The notes beneath the pieces are model-generated. The model worked only from the letters and a program-made list of their open reading frames with translations, ran no database searches and was not told where the DNA came from. From NCBI GenBank assembly GCA_029863705.1, contig JAOTUU010000005.1, forward strand, positions 1-52,982: a stretch of 52,982 nucleotides of DNA, in the 5' to 3' direction. The DNA is from Gammaproteobacteria bacterium. GTDB lineage: Bacteria > Pseudomonadota > Gammaproteobacteria > Steroidobacterales > Woeseiaceae. Of the stretch, positions 16,637-25,557 are shown piece by piece; position 1 is the first letter of the stretch; the number at the start of each line of letters is the position of its first letter. The position numbers and the translations under genes were made by a program.

Positions 16637-18925
16637 TTATCCGTTGTGGCCGCGGGCCGCGAGTTCTGCTGCTTGCCCGAAACTCAGTGCCGCATCGTTG
16701 CAGGGTAACGCACCAGGCAAGTAAACGCGGAACCCCTCGTCTTCCAGCAAGCTTATCGCTAGTTCGGCAAGCACACGATTCTGGAACACACCGCCACATA
16801 AGCCGACCCTGTCCACCGCGTGTGCGTCGCGAATTGCCTGAGCCTGCTGCAGCAACGCCTGCGCAACGCTCGAGTGAAATATGTCCGCCCTTGATGCCTT
16901 GCTGCGGCTGCGGTCGCCAATGACATCCAGCAACGGTGCCCAATCGCTGCGCCAGGTGCCAGCCTTGTCTTTTGTAAGTGGCAGGTCTATGCCCCTGGCG
17001 CTGTTCTCGCACAGCGCTTCGAGCATCATCGGACCTTGTGCTTCGAAACTTGTGAAAGGGACGTCGCAGATGAGCGCAGCAGCAGCGTCGAACAAGCGAC
17101 CGGCGGCGCTCGTTTCCGGACAATTCAGGTCTTTCTGCCACGCGATTTTCGCGAGGCCGTCCTTGTCCGGACATTGCGGCCAGTCCTTATCGCAGGCCCA
17201 ATGCAAAGCGGCCGCACTTCGCCAGGGCTCGCGGCCCGCCTTTTCTCCCCCAGGCAGGCGGAACGGCCGCAAACTGGCGACGCGACGCCAGTTCCCGGCT
17301 TCGCCAAGAAGCGCTTCGCCACCCCAGAGTGTGTGATCTTCGCCCAATCCAACCCCATCCCAGGTGAAAACAAGCCAACGGCCTGCAAGCGCGAATTCTG
17401 CAGCGAGTGCGCTGGCATGGGCACGGTGGTGGAAGACATTCTCGACCGGCAACGCCTGTGTCCTCGCCCATCGATGGGTGGTGTATCCGGAATGGGCATC
17501 GCAAGCGATGCGCTCGGCGGTCACGCCATAGAGCGCTTGCAGGTCTTTCGCCACCTGTTCGAAGATAGACAAACTTCGGGGGTTATCCATCTCGCCGATG
17601 TGCGGCGACACAACAACCCGGTTGTCCCAGGACAGTGCGAGAGTGCCTTTCATGTGCCCGCCAACCGCGAGCAGCGGTTGTGGCTGTCGCCAAGGCAGTT
17701 CGAACTCAAATGGAGCGCAACCGCGACCGAGACGAAACGGACGCATGGAGCCTGCGATGCGCCGATACACCGGATCATCGGCCGGACGCACGATTGGGCG
17801 GTTGTGATGCAGAAAAACATCAGCGACATCGCCGAGCCTGCTTTCGACTTCGCGATCGTCCGTTAACACGGGCTCGCCGCTAACGTTAGCTGACGTCGCA
17901 ACCAGCGGCGCCTTGAACCCATCGAGCAGCAACTCGTGCAACGGGCTATACGGCAGGAAGGCACCAATCTCGGCCAGTCCGGATGCGACGTTGTCAGCGA
18001 GATCACTGCCTGCCGAACGCGTCACCAGCACGATGGGTCGTGCAGGGCTGGTCAAAAGCGTGGCCTCGACATCGTCCAGGCATGCGTGCTCACGGACCAG
18101 GTCCAGGCCGTCAGCGCCGGCAAATGGAAACATGACCGCCAACGGCTTGTCTGGTCGATGTTTGCGTTGCCGCAAGACGTCAACAGCATTGGCATCGCAC
18201 GCGTCGCACATCAGGTGATAACCGCCAATGCCCTTGACGGCGACGATTGCCCCCACACGAAGGGCATTGAGTGCAGCTTCAAGAGCAGCTTCGGCACTTG
18301 CGGTTGCTTGTCGTTGCACATCGACAAACTGCAGTTGTGGACCGCAGTCAGGACATGCAACGGGTTCCGCGTGAAAGCGTCGGTTCTCGGGGTCGAGGTA
18401 TTCCTGTTCGCACGCGCCGCAAAGCGGAAATTCGGTCATGCTTGTATTGGGCCGATCGTACGGCAATGACTCTATTAATGTGTAACGTGGCCCACATTGG
18501 GTACAGTTGATAAACGGATACCGAAATCGTCTGTCTGACGGTTCTTTCAGCTCCTCACGACAATCGTCACACATGAAATAGTCAGGCGGTACGAATACGC
18601 GAGCATTTGCTTGTGCAGAACTCGTGACGATCCTGAATGCGTCGAAGTCCGAATTAGCATGCGCTTGAACGCTATCGATGGTCGGGCGGGACAAGGGTGG
18701 CGCGTCGTTGACGAGATCCGCTTCGAATTGCTGCAGAGACTGCGACGAACCGCACGCGAGTATCTCGACTTCGCCCAGCCGATTCTGCACCTGCCCGGTT
18801 AGCCCGTGGCGTTTCGCCAGGCGATACACAAACGGTCGAAAACCTACGCCCTGTACGTGGCCGGAAAGAACAAAGCGAAGACTGTTGTTTGTTGCGGCAC
18901 GCACGAGTTCGGCAGGCTCAGCCAA
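16637..18925 (-). CDS. hypF: Carbamoyltransferase HypF
   Basis: About 762 residues. Domains are visible in order: acylphosphatase-like (HVQGVGFRPFVYRLAKRHG), two zinc-finger Cys pairs (CDDC and CTQCG, then CGAC and CPDCG), a YrdC/Sua5-like domain (AIVAVKGIGGYHLMCDA and KHRPDKPLAVM), and a Kae1-like C-terminal domain with FHHRAHASALAAEF. HypF makes carbamoyl-adenylate from carbamoyl phosphate and loads HypE. The open frame reaches 19246, but that runs deep into hypD. A TTG at 18925 (overlapping the hypD stop, with AGGAAA upstream) or a GTG at 18904 are the credible starts; I give the former. Kinship is unambiguous, the start is not. Confidence 0.93.
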   Translation of the reverse strand: MAEPAELVRAATNNSLRFVLSGHVQGVGFRPFVYRLAKRHGLTGQVQNRLGEVEILACGSSQSLQQFEADLVNDAPPLSRPTIDSVQAHANSDFDAFRIVTSSAQANARVFVPPDYFMCDDCREELKEPSDRRFRYPFINCTQCGPRYTLIESLPYDRPNTSMTEFPLCGACEQEYLDPENRRFHAEPVACPDCGPQLQFVDVQRQATASAEAALEAALNALRVGAIVAVKGIGGYHLMCDACDANAVDVLRQRKHRPDKPLAVMFPFAGADGLDLVREHACLDDVEATLLTSPARPIVLVTRSAGSDLADNVASGLAEIGAFLPYSPLHELLLDGFKAPLVATSANVSGEPVLTDDREVESRLGDVADVFLHHNRPIVRPADDPVYRRIAGSMRPFRLGRGCAPFEFELPWRQPQPLLAVGGHMKGTLALSWDNRVVVSPHIGEMDNPRSLSIFEQVAKDLQALYGVTAERIACDAHSGYTTHRWARTQALPVENVFHHRAHASALAAEFALAGRWLVFTWDGVGLGEDHTLWGGEALLGEAGNWRRVASLRPFRLPGGEKAGREPWRSAAALHWACDKDWPQCPDKDGLAKIAWQKDLNCPETSAAGRLFDAAAALICDVPFTSFEAQGPMMLEALCENSARGIDLPLTKDKAGTWRSDWAPLLDVIGDRSRSKASRADIFHSSVAQALLQQAQAIRDAHAVDRVGLCGGVFQNRVLAELAISLLEDEGFRVYLPGALPCNDAALSFGQAAELAARGHNG

Positions 18926-20039
18926 CAGACTGTTTCCTACCCTCCCACTCGTTGTCTCGACGACCCGACGACCACCAGATTCGACACGCGCCTTCATCGG
19001 ACACCATGCACGGGCCGATTGGCTTTCGCGGCGTGCACGCGAGGCCGTACAGGCGGCACTGATTCGGATAGATCTTGCCAAGCACAACACGGGCACAGTC
19101 ACAGCCGGGTGGCATTTCACCGACGCGTTTGCGCGAATCGTCTGCATAGGACGGGAAATGCACACGAGCATCGTGTGCGGCGAATTCTTTGCGCAGGACG
19201 TAGCCAGATTTTGGAATAACGCCGATGCCGCGCCAGTTCGAATCACTAACCTGCATTACTCTGTCCAGTTGCTCGCGCGCCGACGGATTACCGCCTGGAC
19301 GCACAACTTCCGGGTAACAGTTATCGAGGAAATGCCGGCCATCTCTTAGCTGTCTCAGCACAGAGTACATTGCTGCCAACAGCGTATCCGGTCGAAACCC
19401 GGCTACGGCCGCCGGTATATCGTGCTTGTCGACAACGAACTCCCACTCCTCAGGGCCCATTACGGTGGAAACATGCCCCGGCGCAATGAGCGCGTCGAAG
19501 CCGGGGGCTTCTGACTCCAGCAGCATTGCCACCGCCGGCCACGTCAGGCGGCCCGACAAAAGCACGAGCAGATTCTCCGGTGCACCTTCGGCGAGCATCG
19601 CGGCAACCGGTGCGGTCGTTGTTTCGAAACCGGCCGCAAAAAACACGACTGTCTTGCCAGGGTTCTCTTCGGCGATACGTACGGCTTCTGTAGGAGATGC
19701 GATCGGTCGAATATCTCCGCCTGCCGCGCGCGCCTGCTCGAGGGATCTCGGTTCACGTTTCGGTACGTTGACAGGCACTCTCAACATGTCGCCAAACGCG
19801 ACAAGGATAATGTCCTCGTTCAATGCCAGTTGAATGGCTTCGAACACGTCTTCTTCCGGGCAGATGCACACCGGGCAGCCTGGCCCCGGTACCAGCTCGA
19901 TATTGTCCGGGATAGCCGTTCGCAACCCGGCCATGGAAATAGACCGCTCGTGCCCGCCGCAGACATTCATGATACGCACTCGCCGCTCGATGCCGAGCTC
20001 GCGTAGCGCGTGAAGCCAATCCGCGGCTGAGGTAGTCAT
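18918..20039 (-). CDS. hypD: Hydrogenase maturation factor HypD
   Basis: 373 residues; the ATG at 20039 overlaps the hypB stop in ATGA. The CGGHE motif near residue 30 and GPGCPVC near residue 60 provide the Cys residues that hold the Fe(CN)2CO unit, and the C-terminal set CDCARVV, YPNQCRLYGLACTPR, GPCMVSDEGAC binds the [4Fe-4S] cluster. HypD with HypC forms the scaffold where the iron ligands are assembled before transfer to the large subunit. Sequence and length are normal for the family and there is no sign of decay. Confidence 0.97.
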   Translation of the reverse strand: MTTSAADWLHALRELGIERRVRIMNVCGGHERSISMAGLRTAIPDNIELVPGPGCPVCICPEEDVFEAIQLALNEDIILVAFGDMLRVPVNVPKREPRSLEQARAAGGDIRPIASPTEAVRIAEENPGKTVVFFAAGFETTTAPVAAMLAEGAPENLLVLLSGRLTWPAVAMLLESEAPGFDALIAPGHVSTVMGPEEWEFVVDKHDIPAAVAGFRPDTLLAAMYSVLRQLRDGRHFLDNCYPEVVRPGGNPSAREQLDRVMQVSDSNWRGIGVIPKSGYVLRKEFAAHDARVHFPSYADDSRKRVGEMPPGCDCARVVLGKIYPNQCRLYGLACTPRKPIGPCMVSDEGACRIWWSSGRRDNEWEGRKQSVG

Positions 20040-20782
20040 CTGTGACTGGCTGCCGCATCGCGAACCCACTCGAGCCAGGCGTCCATGCCTGTGCCGCTTC
20101 TTGCGGAAAGCACCAATTGCGGTGCCGGGTTTGCGATCTGACGCAAATACGACTCAGCCGTTGCCGGATCGAAGTCGCCTAATACCTCGAGCAGGTCGGA
20201 CTTTGTTATGAGCACCAGTTCGGCGGCCCGAAACATGACCGGATACTTGGCTGGCTTATCGTGCCCTTCCGGTGTCGACAACAATGCAACGTTGCAGTGT
20301 TGGCCCAGATCGAAACTCGCCGGACACACCAGGTTGCCGACATTTTCTATGAAGACGATATCGACACCATCGAGGTCGAGCTCATGCAGCGCTGAATGCA
20401 CCATATGAGCGTCGAGATGGCATGCACTACCGGTGCTTATCTGTATGGCAGGCACACCTTTTTCGCGAATACGCACAGCGTCGTTTTCAGTTTCGAGGTC
20501 ACCTTCTACTACAGCGATGCTCAGATCAGAACCGAGTGCCTCGATGGTCGCCTCCAGCAATGACGTCTTGCCAGCGCCCGGTGACGACATCAGGTTTATG
20601 GCTAGTGTCTTATGCTTGTCAAAATGCTCTCGATTGTGTTGCGCCTGGTGATCGTTCGCATCGAGCAAGCCCTTGAGGACCTCAACAGACTCATTGCCGG
20701 ACGACGTATGGGCAAGGTGACCGCCCGCTGCAACCAGGTGTTCATTGCCAGGCGTTACGTTGCAACCGCAGGTATCACACAT
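20036..20782 (-). CDS. hypB: Hydrogenase nickel incorporation protein HypB
   Basis: 248 residues starting at the ATG at 20782, which overlaps the end of hypA by 8 bases. The very N-terminus is MCDTCGCN, the high-affinity nickel CxxCGC motif. The GTPase domain has the P-loop NLMSSPGAGKTSLLEATI, VVEGDLETENDA and ITKSDLLE. A moderately His-rich linker lies between (HQAQHNREHFDKHK), shorter than the long His tails of some HypB proteins. With HypA it loads nickel into the hydrogenase large subunit in a GTP-dependent step. A longer frame upstream to 20872 lies inside hypA and is not used. Confidence 0.97.
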   Translation of the reverse strand: MCDTCGCNVTPGNEHLVAAGGHLAHTSSGNESVEVLKGLLDANDHQAQHNREHFDKHKTLAINLMSSPGAGKTSLLEATIEALGSDLSIAVVEGDLETENDAVRIREKGVPAIQISTGSACHLDAHMVHSALHELDLDGVDIVFIENVGNLVCPASFDLGQHCNVALLSTPEGHDKPAKYPVMFRAAELVLITKSDLLEVLGDFDPATAESYLRQIANPAPQLVLSARSGTGMDAWLEWVRDAAASHR

Positions 20783-21146
20783 TCTTCTGCTCTCCAGTTT
20801 CGGCGCCATCAAGTACAACGCGCTGCAGCATGAGTTCGTCGCCGCTGACCAGCTGGGTACGCCAATGTCCACATGTCTTGCAGACCAAGCGGTTCACCGG
20901 CACCTCGGATTCTGCACCGCACTCGTTACAATGCACACGAACCGGCGTCGCCTCAAGGTGCAGGTGCGCCTCTTTAGCAACCGTCCCTGCCGCGGCTATC
21001 GGAAACGCGTTTCGCATCAGTGGATGCTCCACGCCCGACAATGGTCCGACGCTTACGTATATATCCGTAACCGACGCGGCCCGTTTTGACCTTGCAACGG
21101 CAGTTACCTCGTCAATCAGCGCCTGGCATATCGCGAGTTCATGCAT
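20775..21146 (-). CDS. hypA: Hydrogenase/urease nickel chaperone HypA
   Basis: 123 residues from the ATG at 21146, overlapping hypC by 8 bases. The N-terminal MHELAICQAL gives the Met1-His2-Glu3 nickel site, and the zinc site is formed by CNEC and CKTC near residues 74 and 91. HypA passes nickel to the large subunit together with HypB. The frame could extend upstream to 21239, but that part lies within hypC and would bury the required N-terminal His. Confidence 0.96.
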   Translation of the reverse strand: MHELAICQALIDEVTAVARSKRAASVTDIYVSVGPLSGVEHPLMRNAFPIAAAGTVAKEAHLHLEATPVRVHCNECGAESEVPVNRLVCKTCGHWRTQLVSGDELMLQRVVLDGAETGEQKNV

Positions 21147-21366
21147 CAGCCGCAAGTATTTCGTCGAAGAGCTGCCATGAGTCGGCGGCCTCTTCCTCGG
21201 AGACCTTTTGAATTGCGTAGCCAACATGTACCAGCACATGATCGCCCGGCAATATCTCTTCGCCCTGCAACATGAAGAGGCTGACCTCGCGCTCGATGCC
21301 GCGCGCCGAACAGACGCACTGAAACCCGTCGATCGATGTTATCTGCATTGGCACTGCAAGGCACAT
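21139..21366 (-). CDS. hypC: HypC/HybG/HupF family chaperone
   Basis: 75 residues beginning MCLAVPM; the Cys2 exposed after Met removal is needed to bind the HypD iron complex and the large-subunit precursor. GDHVLVHVGYAIQKVSEEEA is the conserved C-terminal section. Three extra upstream codons exist but would mask Cys2, so the ATG at 21366 is used. It leads the minus-strand hyp operon (C-A-B-D-F-E) and is divergent from the structural operon across 231 bases. Confidence 0.96.
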   Translation of the reverse strand: MCLAVPMQITSIDGFQCVCSARGIEREVSLFMLQGEEILPGDHVLVHVGYAIQKVSEEEAADSWQLFDEILAADA

Positions 21367-21388
21367 ACACCACACCCTGTTATTTGAA

Positions 21389-21425
21389 TTAAATCCGTAC
21401 GCCTTCGCACGCGCTCAATTTAATC
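21389..21425. promoter_or_regulatory. Inverted repeat in the hyp / hyn divergent spacer
   Basis: The 231-base spacer between hypC and the protease gene must hold promoters for both operons. It contains an inverted repeat, ATTAAAT at 21389-21395 and ATTTAAT at 21419-21425, 23 bases apart, in an otherwise mixed-composition region. No convincing sigma-54 -24/-12 element or FNR box (TTGAT-N4-ATCAA) was found. The repeat may bind a regulator or simply mark an AT-rich promoter; I cannot tell which. Confidence 0.25.
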
Positions 21426-21597
21426 ATAGACGTTCGTTGCGAAGAGTCACTGTACGTAATAACGCCTATTCAGTTGTTACTTTGGCTCAACTACCTTGTC
21501 AATCAGGGGAAGAACCGCGTAGCGGAACTAAACAAGAAACCGCTGCCGGCCAAGATATAGGGATCGGCATGTTCAGGCATACCTCGTGGAGCAGACC

Positions 21598-22086
21598 ATG
21601 ACCAAATCGCTTGTTTTGGGGGTTGGTAACATCCTGCTCGCCGACGAAGGCGCCGGCGTCCACGCCATGCGCTACCTCGAAGAGCACTACGATCTTCCCG
21701 ATACCACGTTCATTGATGCCGGCACGCTGAGCTTTACGCTCGCGGCAGACATCGCCGCTGCCGATAACCTGGTTGTCTTCGACGCAGCACAACTTGATGT
21801 CGAGCCCGGTGCGGTCAAGGTTTTTGAGGGCCCGGACATGGACGAGTTCCTGACGTCTGGTCGCCGCAGTGTTCATGAGGTTGGTTTTTCCGACCTTATG
21901 GATATCGCCCGCCTCGAAGATGTTTTGCCACAGAAATACGCCCTGATTGGTATTCAGCCCGAATTGCTGGGTTGGGGCGAAGCGCCGAGCGAGACCGTCC
22001 GTCGCGCGTTACCGCGGGCTGCCGCAAACGCCGCCGCGCTGATATTCAGATGGGCAAAACCAGGCTCACAAGCGGTGAATCAATGA
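21598..22086 (+). CDS. Hydrogenase large-subunit maturation endopeptidase (HyaD/HupD family)
   Basis: 162 residues. The start ATG at 21598 has GGAG 7 bases upstream; a GTG four codons earlier is less likely. The nickel-sensing residues of the family are present: Glu in GNILLADEGAGVHAM, Asp in NLVVFDAAQ and His in RRSVHEVGF. The enzyme clips the C-terminal extension of the large subunit after nickel insertion, just beyond the DPCxxCxxH motif, and hynL here does carry such an extension. It is unusual to have the protease at the head of the structural operon rather than after it. It overlaps the next gene by 4 bases. Confidence 0.93.
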   Translation: MTKSLVLGVGNILLADEGAGVHAMRYLEEHYDLPDTTFIDAGTLSFTLAADIAAADNLVVFDAAQLDVEPGAVKVFEGPDMDEFLTSGRRSVHEVGFSDLMDIARLEDVLPQKYALIGIQPELLGWGEAPSETVRRALPRAAANAAALIFRWAKPGSQAVNQ

Positions 22087-22478
22087 GCTCGTTGGACGCA
22101 ATTTCGGTCAATGTCGAGGCAGAGACCGGAAATGTCCGGCCTTTGTTGCACGAAATTCGTCACGCTTTGAAGCGCCTGGCGAACGGCGAAGACGGCACTG
22201 TCATCGACCTGCGGCGCCTGCCACTGGCACCGGGGGAAGAAGAACGTCTCGACGCTTTACTCGGCAAAGGCGAAGTTCATGCCGAAGTCGATGCGCTTGG
22301 ACCAACAGGGGTGCAGGAGACGTTGTATCCCGGCGTCTGGCTCATCACTCATTGCAATGCAGAGGGTACGACTGTCGCCCGGTTTATCGAGGTGACTCGC
22401 GTACCTGAATTATTGATGTCGCAGCAAGAAGATATCGATGCGGGCATCAGACGGCTGGAAAAAGAGCTGGAGAATTAG
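22083..22478 (+). CDS. HupH/HyaF C-terminal-domain protein
   Basis: 131 residues; ATG overlaps the protease stop in ATGA. The sequence matches the C-terminal domain of HupH/HyaF hydrogenase expression proteins: a core with GEVHAEVDALGPTGVQETLYPGVWLITHCN followed by ARFIEVTRVPELLMSQQEDI. Full HupH proteins are about twice as long, so this is a single-domain version. HupH-type proteins assist maturation of the small subunit or its Fe-S clusters. It ends 11 bases before hynS, consistent with a small-subunit partner. Confidence 0.8.
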   Translation: MSSLDAISVNVEAETGNVRPLLHEIRHALKRLANGEDGTVIDLRRLPLAPGEEERLDALLGKGEVHAEVDALGPTGVQETLYPGVWLITHCNAEGTTVARFIEVTRVPELLMSQQEDIDAGIRRLEKELEN

Positions 22479-22489
22479 GAGGCAGTAAA

Positions 22490-23551
22490 ATGCACAAAGA
22501 CCAGACCTTGGGTGAATACCTGCGACTGCAGGGCGTTTCCCGGCGGGGCTTCCTCAAGTATTGTTCCGCGACGGCGTCATTAATGGCCTTACCGCCATCA
22601 GCGGCAGGGCTGGTCGCCGACGCTCTCGCGGCCGCGCGGCGCCCTTCTGTTATCTGGCTGTCGTTTCAGGAGTGCACAGGTTGCACCGAGTCATTGACGC
22701 GATCCCACGCGCCGACTGTGGAATCACTGATATTTGATGCTATCTCGCTCGACTATCACCACACGCTGCAGGCGGCATCCGGACACGGTGCTGAAGATGC
22801 CCGGCTGACAGCAATGGAAGAGAACGCAGGCAAGTACGTGCTCGTCGTCGACGGCTCTATTCCCATTGGCAATCCGGCTTTCTCAACCATTGCCGGTATC
22901 AGCAACCTCGATATGTTGAAGGAAACCGCGGCAAACGCCGCTGCTATCGTTGCTGTTGGTACCTGCGCAGCCTTCGGCGGCATCCCGCATGCCAACCCGA
23001 ACCCAACAGGCGCGGTCTCAGTATCGGAGATCATCAAGGACAAACCGATTATTAACGTCTCGGGTTGCCCGCCAATTCCTGTCGTCATTACTGGCGTTCT
23101 TGCTCACTACCTGACGTTCGGCACGATTCCTGAACTCGACGCGCTCGGCCGGCCGGCTGCCTTCTTTGGCCAGAATATTCATGACCGTTGCTATCGCAGG
23201 CCGTTCTACGAACGCGGTCAGTTTGCCGAGACTTTCGATGACGAAGGCGCCCGAAAAGGCTGGTGCCTGTACAAGCTGGGCTGCAAAGGGCCAACGACGT
23301 ACAACGCCTGTGCAACGCTCAAGTGGAATGAGGGAACCAGCTTCCCGATCCAGTCCGGCCACGGTTGTATCGGCTGCTCAGAACCTGATTTCTGGGATAA
23401 GGGCGGTTTCTACAACGCACTGTCGGTAGGCAATTGGGGCAATCGCGATGCCTTGCTCGGCGCTGCAGCTGCCGGCGCAGCCCTCGGTGTTGGCTCAGCA
23501 ATTGCGGCTCGCGCTCGAAAGAAAAAAGCGCAGGCGGCTGAGGAGGTATAA
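22490..23551 (+). CDS. hynS: [NiFe] hydrogenase small subunit, Isp-type (group 1e-like)
   Basis: 353 residues. It has a Tat signal SRRGFLKY at residues 17-24 with a hydrophobic h-region, so the enzyme faces the periplasm. Cluster ligands are visible: proximal CTGC, GTCAAFGG and SGCPP; distal His/Cys in HDRCYRRPF and CLYKLGC; medial NACATLKWN and CIGCSEPDFW. The proximal motif is ECTGCTES, lacking the extra Cys of O2-tolerant enzymes (CTCCSE), so a standard [4Fe-4S] proximal cluster is expected. The C-terminus has an Ala/Gly-rich weak helix and a basic tail, not the strong anchor of HupS. The order hynS-isp1-isp2-hynL is that of the Thiocapsa Hyn enzyme. Confidence 0.95.
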   Translation: MHKDQTLGEYLRLQGVSRRGFLKYCSATASLMALPPSAAGLVADALAAARRPSVIWLSFQECTGCTESLTRSHAPTVESLIFDAISLDYHHTLQAASGHGAEDARLTAMEENAGKYVLVVDGSIPIGNPAFSTIAGISNLDMLKETAANAAAIVAVGTCAAFGGIPHANPNPTGAVSVSEIIKDKPIINVSGCPPIPVVITGVLAHYLTFGTIPELDALGRPAAFFGQNIHDRCYRRPFYERGQFAETFDDEGARKGWCLYKLGCKGPTTYNACATLKWNEGTSFPIQSGHGCIGCSEPDFWDKGGFYNALSVGNWGNRDALLGAAAAGAALGVGSAIAARARKKKAQAAEEV

Positions 23552-23553
23552 AA

Positions 23554-24207
23554 GTGACCCTTCTTGAATTTGCCAGTGGCCCCGGTTTGCAATGGGCGCT
23601 CTGGATATTTGTGTTTGGTGTTGTCTGGCGCCTAATAGGTGCGCTATTCCTGCTCTCAAGGAAGGATCTGACCAAGCCTCGCGAGTACAACAGCGTTGCA
23701 GCTGGAGTCGGTGCAATAATTTCGCGATCTGCACCGGCGCACGCGTTTGAAAAATCAATTCGCTTTCAGCATGTCACGGGCTACGCCTGGCATTTCGCGC
23801 TGTTTATTTCGGTGCTGTTTTTTGCGCCGCACATTCTGTTCTTCGAGTCTGTACTCGGATTTAGCTGGCCACATTTGCCGAATACGATCATCCTCGTAAC
23901 CGCGGCAGTCGCGGTAGCCGTATTAATCGCACTGTTGATCCGCCGCGCGACGCATCCGGTACAACGCTTTATTTCCAACGCGGACGATTACATCAGCATT
24001 TTCGTTGTGCTCATTTCACTTATCACCGGAATTCTTGCATTTGCCCACGTCGGCGCACGCTATGAAACGTTGCTTGCCATCCACCTGCTCAGCGTCGAAG
24101 TCATGCTCATCTGGTTCCCGTTCGGCAAACTGATGCATGCAATCATGACGATGCCGGCTCGCTACCAGGCCGGAACGGCATTCGGGCGCAGGGGGATCAA
24201 GGCATGA
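23554..24207 (+). CDS. isp1: Isp1: membrane cytochrome b subunit of the hydrogenase
   Basis: 217 residues from a GTG at 23554 with GGAGG 7 bases upstream. About five membrane helices carry paired His residues (RFQHVTGYAWHFAL and LAIHLLSVEVMLIWFPFGKLMH), matching the nitrate-reductase-gamma / DsrM-like di-heme b family. In Thiocapsa the isp1 product links the HynSL dimer to the membrane quinone pool. It lies 2 bases after hynS and overlaps isp2 by 4. The call rests on family pattern and on the diagnostic gene order. Confidence 0.88.
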   Translation: MTLLEFASGPGLQWALWIFVFGVVWRLIGALFLLSRKDLTKPREYNSVAAGVGAIISRSAPAHAFEKSIRFQHVTGYAWHFALFISVLFFAPHILFFESVLGFSWPHLPNTIILVTAAVAVAVLIALLIRRATHPVQRFISNADDYISIFVVLISLITGILAFAHVGARYETLLAIHLLSVEVMLIWFPFGKLMHAIMTMPARYQAGTAFGRRGIKA

Positions 24208-25538
24208 ACATAGAAGCAATGTCATTGCAGGACTTCCGCGCCAAGGTGCAGCAACAATGTGAAGGCGTTCCCGGCCAGGAGCTGTCTGACGAAGAACGAG
24301 TGCGGCGCGCCAAGAAAATGTTCATGAAAAAGCTGAACGGACACAGGGCCGTCGACCTTGATTCCTGCCTGCAATGTGGCATGTGCGCCGAAGCCTGTCA
24401 TTTTTACGAAGCAACGCAAAACGAAAAATACGCTCCGGTGTACAAGTATCGGCCATTGCGCCGCTTCTATCGCCGCGAGATGAGCCCGATGCGCTGGTTC
24501 TATCGCCCATTTACGCGCGACATTACGGTTGAGGACCTCAAGGAGTGGCGACATCTCGTATACGACGCGTGCACGGGTTGTGGGCGCTGCGACATGATAT
24601 GTCCGATGGGCATAAAAATTTCGGCGGCCATCAGAGTCGTGCGCCATGGTCTCGCCGCAGCCGGTTATGTGCCGGATGAGATGCGTGTAATCCGCAACGA
24701 ACAACGAGATCAAAACACACTTTTTGGAGTAGGCGCGGAGCAACTTAAAGCCCTCGTCGCCAAGATCAGCGCACAAGGTGTAGACATTCCACTGGACCGC
24801 GAGCAGGCCGATGTGATGTTGCTCACAACGGCTGTCGAAGTATTGCTGTTCCCTGATACGTTGGCCGCGAGTGCCCGGATCCTGAACAAGGCAGGTGTCG
24901 ACTGGACTATCCGAAGTGATGCCTTCGAAGCGGCGAATGTTGGCATCATCACCGGTGATGACCCGACAATGGCCCTCGCAATACGGCGCATTGTCGACAA
25001 AGCAAAAGCCTGCAGCATAAAGACCGTGCTGATGCCCGAGTCAGGTCACGCCTACCAGACCATGCGCTGGGAGGGCGCCACTGAGATGGGCGAGGCACTG
25101 CCATTCGAGGTCCTGTCGATGCCAGAGTTCATCTCGGCTGAGATTCAGGCAGGCCGCCTGAACCTTGAAGCTCGATCGAACGGTGCCTCAGTGACCTATC
25201 ACGACCCATGTCGTCTGGCCCGAAAAGGGGGCGTCATGCAGCAACCACGAGACGTGCTTGCGGCGCTGGGACTTGAGGTGCGCGAGACGCCCACCAACCA
25301 GCGCGAGAACTACTGTTGTGGTGGTGGTTGCGGCGAATTTGTTCTATGCGGTGCAGCGGACTTGCGGCAAAAGGCATTTGAGATAAAGAAGAGAGAATTT
25401 GACGAAACCGGCGCGGACAAAGTTGTTACGGGATGCGCTAATTGCAGGATTAACCTGATGATCGGCGCAGACAACGCCGGTTGGGAAACACCCGTAACGA
25501 GCTTTGTAGAAACCGTTGCAGATCGATTGGCTAATTAG
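24204..25538 (+). CDS. isp2: Isp2: HdrD/DsrK-like iron-sulfur subunit
   Basis: 444 residues, ATG overlapping the isp1 stop by 4 bases. Two [4Fe-4S] motifs lie in the N-terminal third (CLQCGMCAEACHF and CTGCGRCDMICPMG). The C-terminal half carries the CCG-type domains of heterodisulfide reductase D-like proteins: DPCRLAR, ENYCCGGGCGEF and GCANCRINL, which bind a non-cubane or special [4Fe-4S] cluster. There is no signal peptide, so the protein faces the cytoplasm while HynSL is exported. Isp1-Isp2 therefore form a transmembrane electron wire, possibly to a cytoplasmic thiol/disulfide or sulfur compound. Its acceptor is not known even in the studied organisms. Confidence 0.9.
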   Translation: MNIEAMSLQDFRAKVQQQCEGVPGQELSDEERVRRAKKMFMKKLNGHRAVDLDSCLQCGMCAEACHFYEATQNEKYAPVYKYRPLRRFYRREMSPMRWFYRPFTRDITVEDLKEWRHLVYDACTGCGRCDMICPMGIKISAAIRVVRHGLAAAGYVPDEMRVIRNEQRDQNTLFGVGAEQLKALVAKISAQGVDIPLDREQADVMLLTTAVEVLLFPDTLAASARILNKAGVDWTIRSDAFEAANVGIITGDDPTMALAIRRIVDKAKACSIKTVLMPESGHAYQTMRWEGATEMGEALPFEVLSMPEFISAEIQAGRLNLEARSNGASVTYHDPCRLARKGGVMQQPRDVLAALGLEVRETPTNQRENYCCGGGCGEFVLCGAADLRQKAFEIKKREFDETGADKVVTGCANCRINLMIGADNAGWETPVTSFVETVADRLAN

Positions 25539-25557
25539 ATATTAGGTAGGAAGCGAC

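Noticed and set aside
17036-17866. 276-residue plus-strand open frame
   Set aside because: Antisense to hypF, with no domain of its own.
18926-19246. Upstream extension of hypF
   Set aside because: It would run through the C-terminal cluster-binding part of hypD and adds no HypF-like sequence.
21367-21597. Sigma-54 promoter (TGGC...TTGT) or FNR box upstream of the hydrogenase operon
   Set aside because: The candidate TGGCTC and TTGT are two bases too far apart, and no TTGAT-N4-ATCAA site was found.
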